NCBI GenBank assembly: GCA_013003555.1
Contig: JABDIV010000090.1
Coordinates: 1-64,000 of the forward strand
Length of the DNA stretch: 64,000 nt
DNA from: Flavobacteriaceae bacterium
Lineage (GTDB): Bacteria; Bacteroidota; Bacteroidia; Flavobacteriales; Flavobacteriaceae
Direction of reading: 5' to 3'
Shown: positions 1 through 7,802 of the stretch, piece by piece
How positions within the stretch are numbered: the stretch's first letter is position 1
Layout: each line of letters starts with the position of its first letter
Program-made: the position numbers and the translations under genes
The notes under the pieces: model-generated
Told to the model about the DNA's origin: nothing
The model's database searches: none
The model's input: only the letters and a program-made list of their open reading frames with translations

Positions 1-1
1 A

Positions 2-286
2 ATATCACCTATGGATGGGATAGGCCCTCACGATTTAACTATCAAGGCATTGGTTGACCGCATAAGCAAGGGCGAGGTCAAGGAACTGATCTTTGCATTG
101 AGTTCGACTATGGAAGGCGATACAACAAATTTCTATATCTATAAGCAGTTGAAACCCTATGACGTCATTACCACCACCATCGCCAGAGGCATCGCCGTTG
201 GTGATGAATTGGAATATGCCGATGAGGTAACCCTGGGGCGAAGTATCATGAATCGCATTCCGTTTGAATCATCCCTAAAGTCCTAA
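2..286 (+). CDS. recR: Recombination protein RecR, C-terminal part (5' partial)
   Basis: This is the C-terminal end of RecR, which works with RecO (and RecF) to load RecA at single-strand gaps during recombinational repair. The window starts inside the gene, so the N-terminal DNA-binding and zinc-finger parts lie off the left edge. The first complete in-frame codon begins at base 2; the ATG at base 11 is an internal methionine. Recognisable RecR/Toprim stretches are [23 protein letters not shown] and [15 protein letters not shown], with the typical ending LGRSIMNR. The stop is 6 bases before the next gene, which suggests co-transcription. Identification rests on remembered family sequence and is firm. 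Confidence 0.93.
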   Translation: MSPMDGIGPHDLTIKALVDRISKGEVKELIFALSSTMEGDTTNFYIYKQLKPYDVITTTIARGIAVGDELEYADEVTLGRSIMNRIPFESSLKS

Positions 287-292
287 ACCGTT

Positions 293-1393
293 TTGAAACT
301 CTCGGTCATAATCCTCAATTATAACGTTCGTCATTTCCTGGAACTCTGCCTCGATAGTGTTTCGGCGGCTATTGGTGGACTTGACGCCGAGATCATCGTG
401 GTCGATAACAACTCGACCGATGACAGTTGCAAAATGGTCACCGAAAAATTTCCGAAAGTCAAACTGATTTCCAATACAGACAATCTTGGTTTTGCCAAAG
501 GGAATAACCAGGGTGCTCAGGCAGCTACTGGTGAGTATATCTGCATTCTCAATCCTGATACGGTGGTTGCCGAAGATTCCTTTTTAACCCTGCTTGAATT
601 CGCTGATGGCCTTGATGATCTCGGTGCACTTGGCTGCCAGTTGATCGATGGCTCCGGACGGTTTCTGGGTGAAAGCAAACGGAACATACCGGGCTTAAAA
701 GTGGCCGCCCTTAAACTTATGGGCCAAGATCGCGGTTATTATGCCAGGCATCTTAAGCCGGGTGAAATCGGACAAGTGGATATCCTGGTAGGTGCATACA
801 TGTTGATGAAACGCCATGTATTTGAAGCCGTCGGAGGCTTTGATGAGCGTTATTTTATGTATGGTGAAGATATCGACCTGTCCTATACCCTCTTAAAACA
901 GGGCTATAAAAACTACTACCATGGTCAAACCGTTGCCCTTCATTTTAAAGGTGAAAGCACACGGAAAGATAAGGTCTATCGCGACCGGTTTTACGAGGCT
1001 ATGCTCATCTTTTATAAAAAGCATTTCAACTCGGGTGGTCTGTTAATGTCGATCGTTAAAGCCGGATTGAACGTGGCATCTGTATTCAGAAGGCCACCGA
1101 AGGCAAAGCCGGTTCAACATAGTAGTTATGTTTATTTGGGAGAAAAACCGCCACACGGACTTAAAGCGCTTTGGGGTGATAAACTGGAGATTGTATCCGA
1201 TATAAAAACAGTAAAGCCCGGCACTACCTTGGTTTTAAATCCTGAAGAAATGACCTTCAAAGACGTCATTACCATCATGCAGGTGGGTGGGAAACTCCCG
1301 GTTATCCGTTTTAAAATCATGCTGAAAACTTCGGCGTTTATCATCGGCAGTCACGACCCGAATACCAAAGGTGAGGTAATCGAGATTTCCTGA
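293..1393 (+). CDS. Family 2 glycosyltransferase
   Basis: A GT-A fold glycosyltransferase of family 2 that probably transfers a sugar from a nucleotide donor to a cell-envelope acceptor; the substrate cannot be read from sequence. Residues 1-60 form the nucleotide-binding Rossmann part (SVIILNYN, then VVDNNSTDDS at about 37-46). The metal-binding acidic motif is NPDT (87-90), and the acceptor-side GED motif is at 191-193 in a typical GGFDERYFMYGED context. Residues from about 270 to 366 form an extra C-terminal region that I do not recognise as a known domain. No membrane segment is obvious, so it is likely cytoplasmic or peripheral. The start is a TTG codon 6 bases after recR; no ATG lies near the conserved N-terminus. 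Confidence 0.9.
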   Translation: MKLSVIILNYNVRHFLELCLDSVSAAIGGLDAEIIVVDNNSTDDSCKMVTEKFPKVKLISNTDNLGFAKGNNQGAQAATGEYICILNPDTVVAEDSFLTLLEFADGLDDLGALGCQLIDGSGRFLGESKRNIPGLKVAALKLMGQDRGYYARHLKPGEIGQVDILVGAYMLMKRHVFEAVGGFDERYFMYGEDIDLSYTLLKQGYKNYYHGQTVALHFKGESTRKDKVYRDRFYEAMLIFYKKHFNSGGLLMSIVKAGLNVASVFRRPPKAKPVQHSSYVYLGEKPPHGLKALWGDKLEIVSDIKTVKPGTTLVLNPEEMTFKDVITIMQVGGKLPVIRFKIMLKTSAFIIGSHDPNTKGEVIEIS

Positions 1394-1433
1394 TTTATTT
1401 AAATTAAGTTTAATCAATTCCTGCTTTTTTGAT

Positions 1434-1441
1434 TAATTTTG
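1434..1441 (+). promoter_or_regulatory. TAnnTTTG -7 box upstream of the E2 gene
   Basis: TAATTTTG matches the -7 element of Bacteroidota sigma-A promoters and lies 37 bases before the E2 start codon. A clear TTG-type -33 element at the usual spacing is not seen; only a GTTTA stretch lies about 22 bases upstream. Confidence 0.55.
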
Positions 1442-1478
1442 CAGTCACAAACCTAATAATCGCAATTTCATTAATAAT

Positions 1479-2807
1479 ATGGCAAAGTTTGAGCTAAAGC
1501 TGCCGAAAATGGGAGAGAGTGTTGCCGAGGCAACTATTACATCCTGGTTGAAAGAGGTCGGCGACACCATTGAATTGGATGAACCCATATTGGAGATCGC
1601 TACCGATAAGGTAGATAGTGAAGTCCCCAGTGAAGTAGAAGGCGTTTTATTGGAAAAGCGGTTCGAGGTCGATGATGTGGTTCAGGTAGGGCAGGTCCTT
1701 GCCGTTATTGAGACCGAAGGTGACGTTGCTGCGACTGAAGAAGAACATGATGTTGCAGTTCAGGAGACCAAAGAGCAGGAAACCCCGGAGGTTGCTGCGG
1801 TTGAACAGACGGTAATCCAGGTAAGTGAACAGCTTTCCCAACCTGTGTCAAGTGGTGACCGCTTTTATTCACCCCTTGTTAGAAATATTGCGAAGAAAGA
1901 AGGCATTTCTCAGGATGAACTCGATGCCATTCCCGGCAGCGGTAAAGAAGGCCGCGTGACTAAGAACGATATACTGGCGTATCTAGGAAACCGCCAACCC
2001 GGTGCTCCCGGGGTCGCGAAGCAGGCCGATTCAATCCCGTCGAATGGTATGCCGGTCGTACCGTCAGCATCACCTGTTCAAACTAAACCAGTCACCGGTG
2101 AAGATGAGATCATCGAGATGACCCGCATGGGCAAGCTCATCGCCAAACACATGACCGATTCGCTTCAAACCTCGGCACATGTGCAATCTTTTATAGAAGC
2201 CGATGTGACCAGGATTTGGAACTGGCGCAATAGGGTAAAGGATGGCTTTAAACAGCGGGAAGGGGAGAACCTCACCTTTACACCCATCTTTATGGAGGCG
2301 GTAGCCAAAGCCTTGCGTGAATTTCCAATGTTGAATATTTCGGTTCAGGGTGATAACATCATCATCAAGAAAAACATCAACCTCGGTATGGCCACAGCCT
2401 TAGCCGATGGCAACCTGATCGTGCCGGTCATCAAAAATGCCGACCAGCTTAACCTGGTTGGGATGGCGAAAAAGGTGAATGATTTAGCCATGCGTGCACG
2501 AACGGGCCAACTCAATCCCGACGACATACAGGACGGCACCTATACAGTAACCAATGTGGGTACCTTTGGCAGTATTATGGGTACGCCCATCATCAACCAG
2601 CCGCAGGTGGGTATATTGGCCATGGGAGCGATACGTAAAGTCCCGGCGGTTATCGAGACAGAAGAAGGCGATTTTATTGGTATTCGCTATAAGATGTTTA
2701 TGTCGCATTCCTACGACCACAGGGTTGTAAACGGCGCCATGGGCGGGCAATTTGTCAAGGCCGTTAAAGATTATCTCGAAGCCTGGGATTCAAATCGGGA
2801 AATCTGA
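1479..2807 (+). CDS. 2-oxoacid dehydrogenase E2 component (dihydrolipoyl acyltransferase)
   Basis: E2 core of a 2-oxoacid dehydrogenase complex: it moves an acyl group from lipoyl-lysine to CoA. Domains in order: a lipoyl domain (about 1-80) with the lipoylated lysine in DKVD (K44); an acidic linker; a peripheral-subunit binding domain (about 128-170, YSPLVRNIAKKEG then GKEGRVTKNDIL); a second linker; and the catalytic acyltransferase domain (about 205-442). The catalytic motif reads SYDHRVVNGA, with H414 present but Asn at 418 where the consensus HxxxDG has Asp. The lipoyl domain looks most like branched-chain or pyruvate-type E2 of this phylum, so the substrate is left open. E1 and E3 genes are not in the window. 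A diverged, broken copy of the 3' end lies at 5722-5912. Confidence 0.93.
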   Translation: MAKFELKLPKMGESVAEATITSWLKEVGDTIELDEPILEIATDKVDSEVPSEVEGVLLEKRFEVDDVVQVGQVLAVIETEGDVAATEEEHDVAVQETKEQETPEVAAVEQTVIQVSEQLSQPVSSGDRFYSPLVRNIAKKEGISQDELDAIPGSGKEGRVTKNDILAYLGNRQPGAPGVAKQADSIPSNGMPVVPSASPVQTKPVTGEDEIIEMTRMGKLIAKHMTDSLQTSAHVQSFIEADVTRIWNWRNRVKDGFKQREGENLTFTPIFMEAVAKALREFPMLNISVQGDNIIIKKNINLGMATALADGNLIVPVIKNADQLNLVGMAKKVNDLAMRARTGQLNPDDIQDGTYTVTNVGTFGSIMGTPIINQPQVGILAMGAIRKVPAVIETEEGDFIGIRYKMFMSHSYDHRVVNGAMGGQFVKAVKDYLEAWDSNREI

Positions 2808-2813
2808 GACTTA

Positions 2814-2946
2814 TTTTCTAGTTTCTAGTTTCTAGTTCCTGGTTCCTGGTTCCTGGTTCCTAGTGCCGAGTTCGTGACAACTAACGATTCACGATTCACG
2901 ACTCACGGTTCACGACTCACGACTCACGACTTGTTCCTAGTGGCTA
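2814..2946. repeat. Heptanucleotide tandem array, 19 units in one register
   Basis: Starting 6 bases after the E2 stop codon, 19 consecutive 7-base units keep the same register over 133 bases. The first block consists of GTTTCTA, GTTCCTG and GTTCCTA units (2814-2862). A short degenerate stretch (2863-2883) leads to a second block of ACGATTC, ACGACTC and ACGGTTC units (2884-2932). The last two units (2933-2946) return to the first type (GTTCCTA, GTGGCTA). No reading frame of note crosses it. Simple heptamer arrays of this sort can grow and shrink by slippage; a function is not evident. Confidence 0.9.
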
Positions 2947-3225
2947 AAAAATCTCTTTACCTTAATAAGTATGTAAAACACTGACTTTTGTCATTGATGA
3001 TGTGCTTGCAACTGTTGTATTTTAGTAATCGCTTGTTATCTTTCAATAACTTATTAAAATGCCGTTTTATTTTCGTAGCTTTTCGTTTTTTTCTTTGGTC
3101 AGGGATGGGGCCTGTTAGATCCACTCACCTGCCGATCTGTGAAAAGGAGGGGCGCCAGACCTTTAGCCATAAATGAATGGCTGCTATGGCAAAGAAGAAT
3201 TTTATTAGGATTTTTATTTTTTATT
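2947..3225. other. AT-rich intergenic stretch before the desaturase gene
   Basis: I see no supported gene here. A short open frame at 2988-3176 has no recognisable protein. No clean TAnnTTTG box is present; a TAGCTTTTC near 3077 is one base off. The right part (about 3107-3175) is more GC-rich than the gene that follows. Confidence 0.5.
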
Positions 3226-4146
3226 ATGCAATCTGAGTATTTATATATCTTAATCTGGGTCGGCCCGTTTTTTTTTCTTTTTATTATTTTAGAATTTTTA
3301 ATCACAAATTACCATCATCTTAAGATTTATAAATGGAAGGATCTCATGGCAAGTGGAACTTTTGGAATAGGTACCATTCTTCTTACTCCCTTGATTAAAG
3401 CTTTTATAACAACCTCATTGTTTTACTTAGCCTATGATATGTTCAATCCTATAAATGATGGAATACGACAAAATATATTGGGCTATTCCTCTTTTGGCTG
3501 GGAATGGTATATTTGGATATTTTGCATGTTAATTGATGATTTTGTTTATTATTGGTTTCATCGTCTTAATCATACTGTTAGGGTTTTGTGGGCAGCTCAC
3601 ATAGTTCATCACTCATCACAGCATTTTAATTTCGGAACAGGAGTTAGAAATGGATGGTTTACCTTATTCTATAAGCCTTTATTCTATATGTGGATAGCGG
3701 CCTTGGGATTTCGCCCAGAAATGGTCTTAATCTGCATGGGAATAGAATCTTTATGGCAATTTCAATTACACACTCAATTTATATCCAAGTTAGGAATTTT
3801 TGATAAATTCATTAACTCTCATACTATGCATCAGGTGCATCACGCAAAGAATGTTGAATACCTGGATAAAAATCATGGAGGTATTTTGAATTTATTCGAT
3901 AGGTTGTTTGGGACATGGAAAGAATTTGATCATGAAATCGCCATTGAATACGGCGTCGTTCACGATCCAAAATCATATAATCCATGGGATATTCTAATGC
4001 ATGAATACAAATGCATGTTTAACGACGTTAAACGCTCCAAAAATATTTATCAGGCCATGATGTACATCTTTGGTGAACCCGGTTGGAGCCCGGATAAATC
4101 AACCCTTACAGTCAAAGAACAGCAAAGGTTATTATTAAATTCCTGA
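3226..4146 (+). CDS. Fatty acid hydroxylase / sterol desaturase family membrane protein
   Basis: An integral membrane di-iron oxygenase of the fatty acid hydroxylase superfamily, which hydroxylates or desaturates lipid chains or sterol-like rings using O2. All three histidine boxes are present: HRLNH (112-116), HIVHH (125-129) and HQVHH (202-206), followed by the family-typical DKNHGG and DRLFGT (about 214-230). Hydrophobic segments lie at about 6-28, 46-70, 95-110 and 150-172. I chose the ATG at 3226 (306 residues), because a GTG at 3139 would add 29 unusual residues before the first membrane segment. The gene is much more AT-rich than its flanks (one hand-counted 60-base line, 3421-3480, has 16 G+C). 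It converges on the radical SAM gene with 19 bases between. The substrate is unknown. Confidence 0.85.
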   Translation: MQSEYLYILIWVGPFFFLFIILEFLITNYHHLKIYKWKDLMASGTFGIGTILLTPLIKAFITTSLFYLAYDMFNPINDGIRQNILGYSSFGWEWYIWIFCMLIDDFVYYWFHRLNHTVRVLWAAHIVHHSSQHFNFGTGVRNGWFTLFYKPLFYMWIAALGFRPEMVLICMGIESLWQFQLHTQFISKLGIFDKFINSHTMHQVHHAKNVEYLDKNHGGILNLFDRLFGTWKEFDHEIAIEYGVVHDPKSYNPWDILMHEYKCMFNDVKRSKNIYQAMMYIFGEPGWSPDKSTLTVKEQQRLLLNS

Positions 4147-4165
4147 TTATTAACAAGTATTGAAA

Positions 4166-5560
4166 TCAAGGAGAGTACTGGAGTTTTAAACGTTTATGAT
4201 CCTTTCTGAATTCCAAATTCATTTTCAAAAAAATGAACGACAAAACATCAATTTTATTAAATGACCTTTTCCATACCTCCTTTAAAGTTGATAATCTTTT
4301 CGATAATCTCATAAAATTGTCCTCCAACTCCTTCCTGGTCATAAGTTTAGGCTCGAAATAAGTATGATTACATGGAATACTGTATAATGGATTCGTTTTT
4401 TTAAATGTTTCTGCGTCGGGCAGATCCAATCTTCCCTCTTGTTTCATTCTTTCAAAGACAGGTGTTCCAGGTACGGGAGTCAAAATATTTAATAATGGAT
4501 AAGCAATTTTTGATTCTGAAACGAAATTAAAGACATCTTCAAATGATTTTTCAGTATCATAATCAAAACCAAACATGAAGTATCCTACAACTCGGATTCC
4601 ACTCTTTTGAATATTCCTGACCATTGGTAAATACTCTTTTACCTTAAAGGGTTTATTTACATAATCCAGATTCTCTTGATTTAAAGTTTCAAATCCAATA
4701 TATATAACACGGCATCCTGCCTTTCTCATTAGGTTAAGAACTTCCTCATCTTTACCGACATAGATCGGCATTTGAGCTCCCCATTTTATATCAAGTTTCT
4801 CATCTATAATCCTATTACATAAAGTGACTAAATGAGACCTCTTATTATAGAAATTCGGGTCTTTAAAGGCGACATATTTAGTTAACTTTTTCACAGATTT
4901 TAAATCCTCGATAATACAATCAATTTCCCGAAGCTTAAAGAACCCTCCGTTTGAAGATGAGGGGTGTCTGCAAAATTCACATTTAAATAAACATCCAGTA
5001 CTTCCCTGTACATGAATATAGTTTACCTCTTTTCCATCATAAACAGAATAATCATAGGGGTAATTAAAATTATGACCAAAATCGTAATAATTCTGAAGAT
5101 TATTATTCAGAGCATCATTCAACATTATAGTTACGTTTTCTTTATCTGGTATTCCACGGTAAAATGAGTCTGCTACTTCACCCAAAATATCTTCACTAAA
5201 TCCGTCTTCATGAGCGCCAAATATCACCTTTTTCCCTTTCTTCTTAAATTTACAAATGACGTCTCTGGCATGAAGAATATCATTTGAAGGAGAGGTTATG
5301 AATATCACGCTGGCATCCGAATTATAATCGATATCCTCGAAATACTCATGACTGAATGTCTTTTGCCAATCCTCTGGAATAGCTCCAGCCATCTGTGGTA
5401 ATTCTAAAGGACAACTTGCTAAAGAAAATCCCTTAACAAGTTTACCGTCCATTTTATGAAAGGTAGGTTGGATTATATATGCCTTTTTTAAAGTTGAATT
5501 TATAGCTTGAAAATCGTTGTTTGGGCAATTTTTTTCTGTTAAAGTATCTATATTTCCCAT
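4166..5560 (-). CDS. Radical SAM protein, B12-binding-type architecture
   Basis: A radical S-adenosylmethionine enzyme. The 4Fe-4S cysteines are C190, C194 and C197 in GCLFKCEFC, the canonical CxxxCxxC. Residues about 25-150 look like the N-terminal Rossmann-like domain found in B12-binding radical SAM proteins, though the cobalamin loop is poorly conserved (GAHEDGFSED in place of the common GGPH type). The core barrel follows (about 180-380, with YIGFET and GYFMFGFDYDT), then a helical C-terminus (about 390-464). The overall plan resembles hopanoid- or lipid-modifying methylase-like families, but the substrate is inference only. It is very AT-rich (line 4201-4260 has 14 G+C in 60). Its neighbour is a lipid hydroxylase-type gene, convergent and so not in the same operon. 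Confidence 0.82.
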   Translation of the reverse strand: MGNIDTLTEKNCPNNDFQAINSTLKKAYIIQPTFHKMDGKLVKGFSLASCPLELPQMAGAIPEDWQKTFSHEYFEDIDYNSDASVIFITSPSNDILHARDVICKFKKKGKKVIFGAHEDGFSEDILGEVADSFYRGIPDKENVTIMLNDALNNNLQNYYDFGHNFNYPYDYSVYDGKEVNYIHVQGSTGCLFKCEFCRHPSSSNGGFFKLREIDCIIEDLKSVKKLTKYVAFKDPNFYNKRSHLVTLCNRIIDEKLDIKWGAQMPIYVGKDEEVLNLMRKAGCRVIYIGFETLNQENLDYVNKPFKVKEYLPMVRNIQKSGIRVVGYFMFGFDYDTEKSFEDVFNFVSESKIAYPLLNILTPVPGTPVFERMKQEGRLDLPDAETFKKTNPLYSIPCNHTYFEPKLMTRKELEDNFMRLSKRLSTLKEVWKRSFNKIDVLSFIFLKMNLEFRKDHKRLKLQYSP

Positions 5561-5721
5561 AGTTTAATCAATTTGTTTCAATTTGAAAGTAAAACAAGGA
5601 GTAAATAGTGATACTACGTATATTTATCTTCAAATAAAATGATTTTTATCATGAGGTGTATAAAGATATAATTACCGAGTTCTTTTGTCAACAGCTTAAT
5701 TGTTAACCAAGATTTAAAGTA
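5561..5721. other. AT-rich spacer between the radical SAM gene and the E2 remnant
   Basis: This stretch holds the upstream region of the radical SAM gene. I find no gene, no good CAAAnnTA box (reverse of TAnnTTTG) and no terminator. Together with the E2 remnant and the stretch up to 6072 it forms about 510 bases without an intact gene. Confidence 0.5.
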
Positions 5722-5912
5722 AAAGTTCAAGGCTTTGCTACGGCAAGCAAAGGCGACTTTATCGTCATACGCTACAGATGTTTAAATCGCATTCCTATGA
5801 TCACCGCGCGGTGAACGTCTCTTTAAGCGGAAAGTTTGTCAAGACAGTTAATTATTACATCGAACCCCAAGTCTCAAAGCGGGAGATATTTCTTAAACAG
5901 TTTACGTTATAA
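5722..5912 (+). pseudogene. Frameshifted remnant of an E2 acyltransferase 3' end
   Basis: Read in two frames, this stretch matches the last 55 or so codons of the E2 gene at 1479-2807. GDFIVIRY is followed by a one-base deletion near 5774. The other frame then gives MFKSHSYDHRAVN, GKFVKTVNYY and SKREI, ending at a TAA at 5910-5912. The intact gene has GDFIGIRYKMF, SHSYDHRVVNG, GQFVKAVKDY and SNREI. In a hand alignment about 29 of 46 codons keep the residue, and about 12 of those differ only synonymously. The two copies therefore diverged under protein-level selection before this one broke. The rest of the gene is missing. It marks the right border of the AT-rich insert. Confidence 0.85.
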
Positions 5913-6040
5913 AAACTTCTGAAAGAATCACGTTTGTTATTCTTCTACTGTTTTGCCTACTACTTTAATTTCTCAACACCGACTGTTAAAAACCTCTACC
6001 ATTTCCATCCTCAAAACAGCTGATTCCAAATCCGTTTTCC

Positions 6041-6048
6041 TAAATTTG
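6041..6048 (+). promoter_or_regulatory. TAnnTTTG -7 box of the exonuclease operon
   Basis: TAAATTTG lies 24 bases before the ATG at 6073. A start site a few bases downstream would exclude the upstream in-frame codons from 5953, which supports the chosen start. The -33 region (TGATTCC) is not a good TTG match. Confidence 0.6.
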
Positions 6049-6072
6049 CAACACAATCAACCACAAAAGTGC

Positions 6073-6849
6073 ATGCAGCTTAATTTAAACAAACCCATTT
6101 GCTTTTTCGATCTTGAAACTACAGGGGTAAACATTTCCAAAGATCGTATCGTTGAGATATCGATTTTAAAGGTCTTTCCCGATGGCAAAGAGGAAACCAA
6201 AACCTGGCTGGTCAATCCCGAAATGCCCATCCCGCCCGAAGTTATCGCCATTCACGGGATATCAGATGAGGATGTAAAAGATGCGCCCACCTTTAAGGAA
6301 ATCGCAAGGGCGGTTAACAATATCATTAAAGACAGCGACCTGGGTGGATTTAATTCCAACCGCTTCGATATTCCACTGCTGGCCGAAGAGATGCTGCGGG
6401 CTGAAGTCGATTTTGATATGAAAAACCGCGTGGCCGTCGATGTGCAAACAATTTACCATAAATTGGAGCAGCGCACCCTGTCGGCTGCCTATAAATATTA
6501 TTGCGATAAGAATCTCGAAGACGCACACAGTGCCGAAGCCGATACCAAGGCAACCTTCGAGGTGCTCAAGGCGCAACTGGGTATGTATGACGAACTGAAG
6601 AATGACATCAAATTCTTATCAGAGTTCAGCTCAAGACGCAAGTTTGCCGATTTTGCCGGCTTTATTATCTTCAATCAGAAGGGTGAGGAATGTTTTTCGT
6701 TCGGAAAACACAAAGGAAGGACCGTAACAGAAGTCCTCGAGCAGGAACCCGGGTATTTTGGCTGGCTGCTGAATGCCGATTTTCCGTTATACACCAAGAA
6801 GGTTCTAACCGCTGTTAAACTCCGTCAATTCAATAATAAGCTCCTGTAA
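6073..6849 (+). CDS. 3'-5' exonuclease (DnaQ-like) with ExoX-like C-terminal domain
   Basis: A DEDD-family 3'-5' exonuclease. Exo I is FDLETTG (about 12-18), Exo II is GFNSNRFDIPLL (about 95-106) and Exo III is HSAEADTKAT (about 153-162), so the metal-binding acidic residues and the histidine are all present. The C-terminal part (about 195-258) contains FSFGKHKGRTV and PGYFGWLL, which resembles the ExoX-like C-terminal module found on many Bacteroidota exonucleases. The exonuclease probably acts in repair or end trimming; this is not the dedicated replicative epsilon subunit by any visible evidence. The ATG at 6073 is chosen because residues upstream are low complexity and a promoter box lies between. 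The stop codon overlaps the next ATG (TAATG), which indicates translational coupling. Confidence 0.9.
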   Translation: MQLNLNKPICFFDLETTGVNISKDRIVEISILKVFPDGKEETKTWLVNPEMPIPPEVIAIHGISDEDVKDAPTFKEIARAVNNIIKDSDLGGFNSNRFDIPLLAEEMLRAEVDFDMKNRVAVDVQTIYHKLEQRTLSAAYKYYCDKNLEDAHSAEADTKATFEVLKAQLGMYDELKNDIKFLSEFSSRRKFADFAGFIIFNQKGEECFSFGKHKGRTVTEVLEQEPGYFGWLLNADFPLYTKKVLTAVKLRQFNNKLL

Positions 6850-7460
6850 TGAAGATTATTTGTATCGGCCGCAATTATACAGAACACATCGCCGAATTAG
6901 CCAATGAGCGACCCAAAGACCCAGTGATCTTTATGAAGCCCGACACGGCTATCCTATTAAAAAAACAACCCTTCTTTATCCCTGAATTTTCATCGGAGGT
7001 CCATCATGAAGTCGAATTACTGGTGCGCATCAACCGCTTAGGCAGGCATATCAACAGAAAATTCGCGCATAAATATTATGATGAGATCAGCCTTGGCATC
7101 GATTTTACAGCCCGCGATGTGCAAAGCGAACTCAAACAAAAAGGGTTGCCCTGGGAAAAGGCTAAGGCCTTTGACGGCTCGGCCGTTATCGGCAAATGGA
7201 TATCGAAATCGAAGTTTGACAATATCGATACGATTGATTTCCATCTCGAAAAGAATGGTAAAACCGTTCAGAAGGGCAACAGCAGCCTAATGCTTTGGAA
7301 AATAGATGAATTGATCGAATATATTTCAAAATATTTTACTTTGAAGATCGGAGACATTATCTTTACCGGAACGCCTTCAGGGGTTGGCAAGGTTCTTGCT
7401 GACGACAAACTAAAAGGATACGTTGAGAATGAGCAATTGTTCTCTATAACTGTAAAATAA
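6849..7460 (+). CDS. Fumarylacetoacetate hydrolase family protein
   Basis: A single-domain member of the FAH family (203 residues, short compared with true fumarylacetoacetases). Such proteins are typically acylpyruvate hydrolases or oxaloacetate decarboxylases. It starts at once with IICIGRNYTEH. The metal ligands are the glutamates in SEVHHEVELLV and the aspartate of GIDFTARDVQ, and the family ending IIFTGTPSGVG is present. It is the second gene of a tight operon: its ATG overlaps the exonuclease stop and its stop abuts the Hpt gene. The exact substrate is not determinable. Confidence 0.9.
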   Translation: MKIICIGRNYTEHIAELANERPKDPVIFMKPDTAILLKKQPFFIPEFSSEVHHEVELLVRINRLGRHINRKFAHKYYDEISLGIDFTARDVQSELKQKGLPWEKAKAFDGSAVIGKWISKSKFDNIDTIDFHLEKNGKTVQKGNSSLMLWKIDELIEYISKYFTLKIGDIIFTGTPSGVGKVLADDKLKGYVENEQLFSITVK

Positions 7461-7802
7461 ATGGAACAACATTACAAATTAGACAAGATCAGGGTATTAT
7501 CCGATAACGATACCGATTTTATTGAAACCCTGGTTAGTACCTTCCTCGAAGAGGTTCCCGAAGATGCCCGACAGCTAAAAATAGCTGTAGACAGCAGGGA
7601 TTTTCTGGCCTCCTACAAGGCAGCTCACAAAATGAAGCCCACAATAGACCTGTTTGAACTCGGTGTTCTCGATGACTTGATCGAAGTGCAGGATTGGGGG
7701 AAACTAGAACAAAAAGATAAGGACATCACCGCCAAACTCGATCTTGTTATTGAGGCAATCAATCGAGCGGCTCAGGAAATAAAAGAAGATTTCAATTTAT
7801 AA
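7461..7802 (+). CDS. Histidine phosphotransfer (Hpt) domain protein
   Basis: A stand-alone Hpt protein of 113 residues, an all-helical four-helix bundle that relays phosphoryl groups between response-regulator receiver domains. The phospho-accepting histidine is H56 in AAHKMKP, equivalent to the classical HxLKG motif with K59 conserved. No histidine kinase or receiver gene lies in the window, so its partners are encoded elsewhere. It begins right after the FAH stop codon, and its TAATG stop overlaps the start of cinA. The constant company of cinA, FAH and exonuclease genes probably reflects shared transcription rather than one pathway. Confidence 0.82.
   Translation: MEQHYKLDKIRVLSDNDTDFIETLVSTFLEEVPEDARQLKIAVDSRDFLASYKAAHKMKPTIDLFELGVLDDLIEVQDWGKLEQKDKDITAKLDLVIEAINRAAQEIKEDFNL

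Noticed and set aside
2814-2946. Repeat array as a CRISPR array
   Set aside because: The unit is 7 bases, contiguous and without unique spacers, and no cas genes are present.
2988-3176. Possible small gene of 62 codons
   Set aside because: No recognisable protein, unusual residue composition, and it overlaps the unsettled region before the desaturase.
3139-3225. Upstream GTG start for the desaturase
   Set aside because: It adds basic, non-membrane residues before the first hydrophobic segment, and the base composition of this stretch differs from the gene.
2808-5912. Insert as a transposon or insertion sequence
   Set aside because: No transposase, no terminal inverted repeats and no short target duplication were found; only the duplicated E2 tail marks the border.
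5953-6072. Longer N-terminus for the exonuclease
   Set aside because: The promoter box at 6041-6048 lies inside it, and the conserved domain begins only after 6073.
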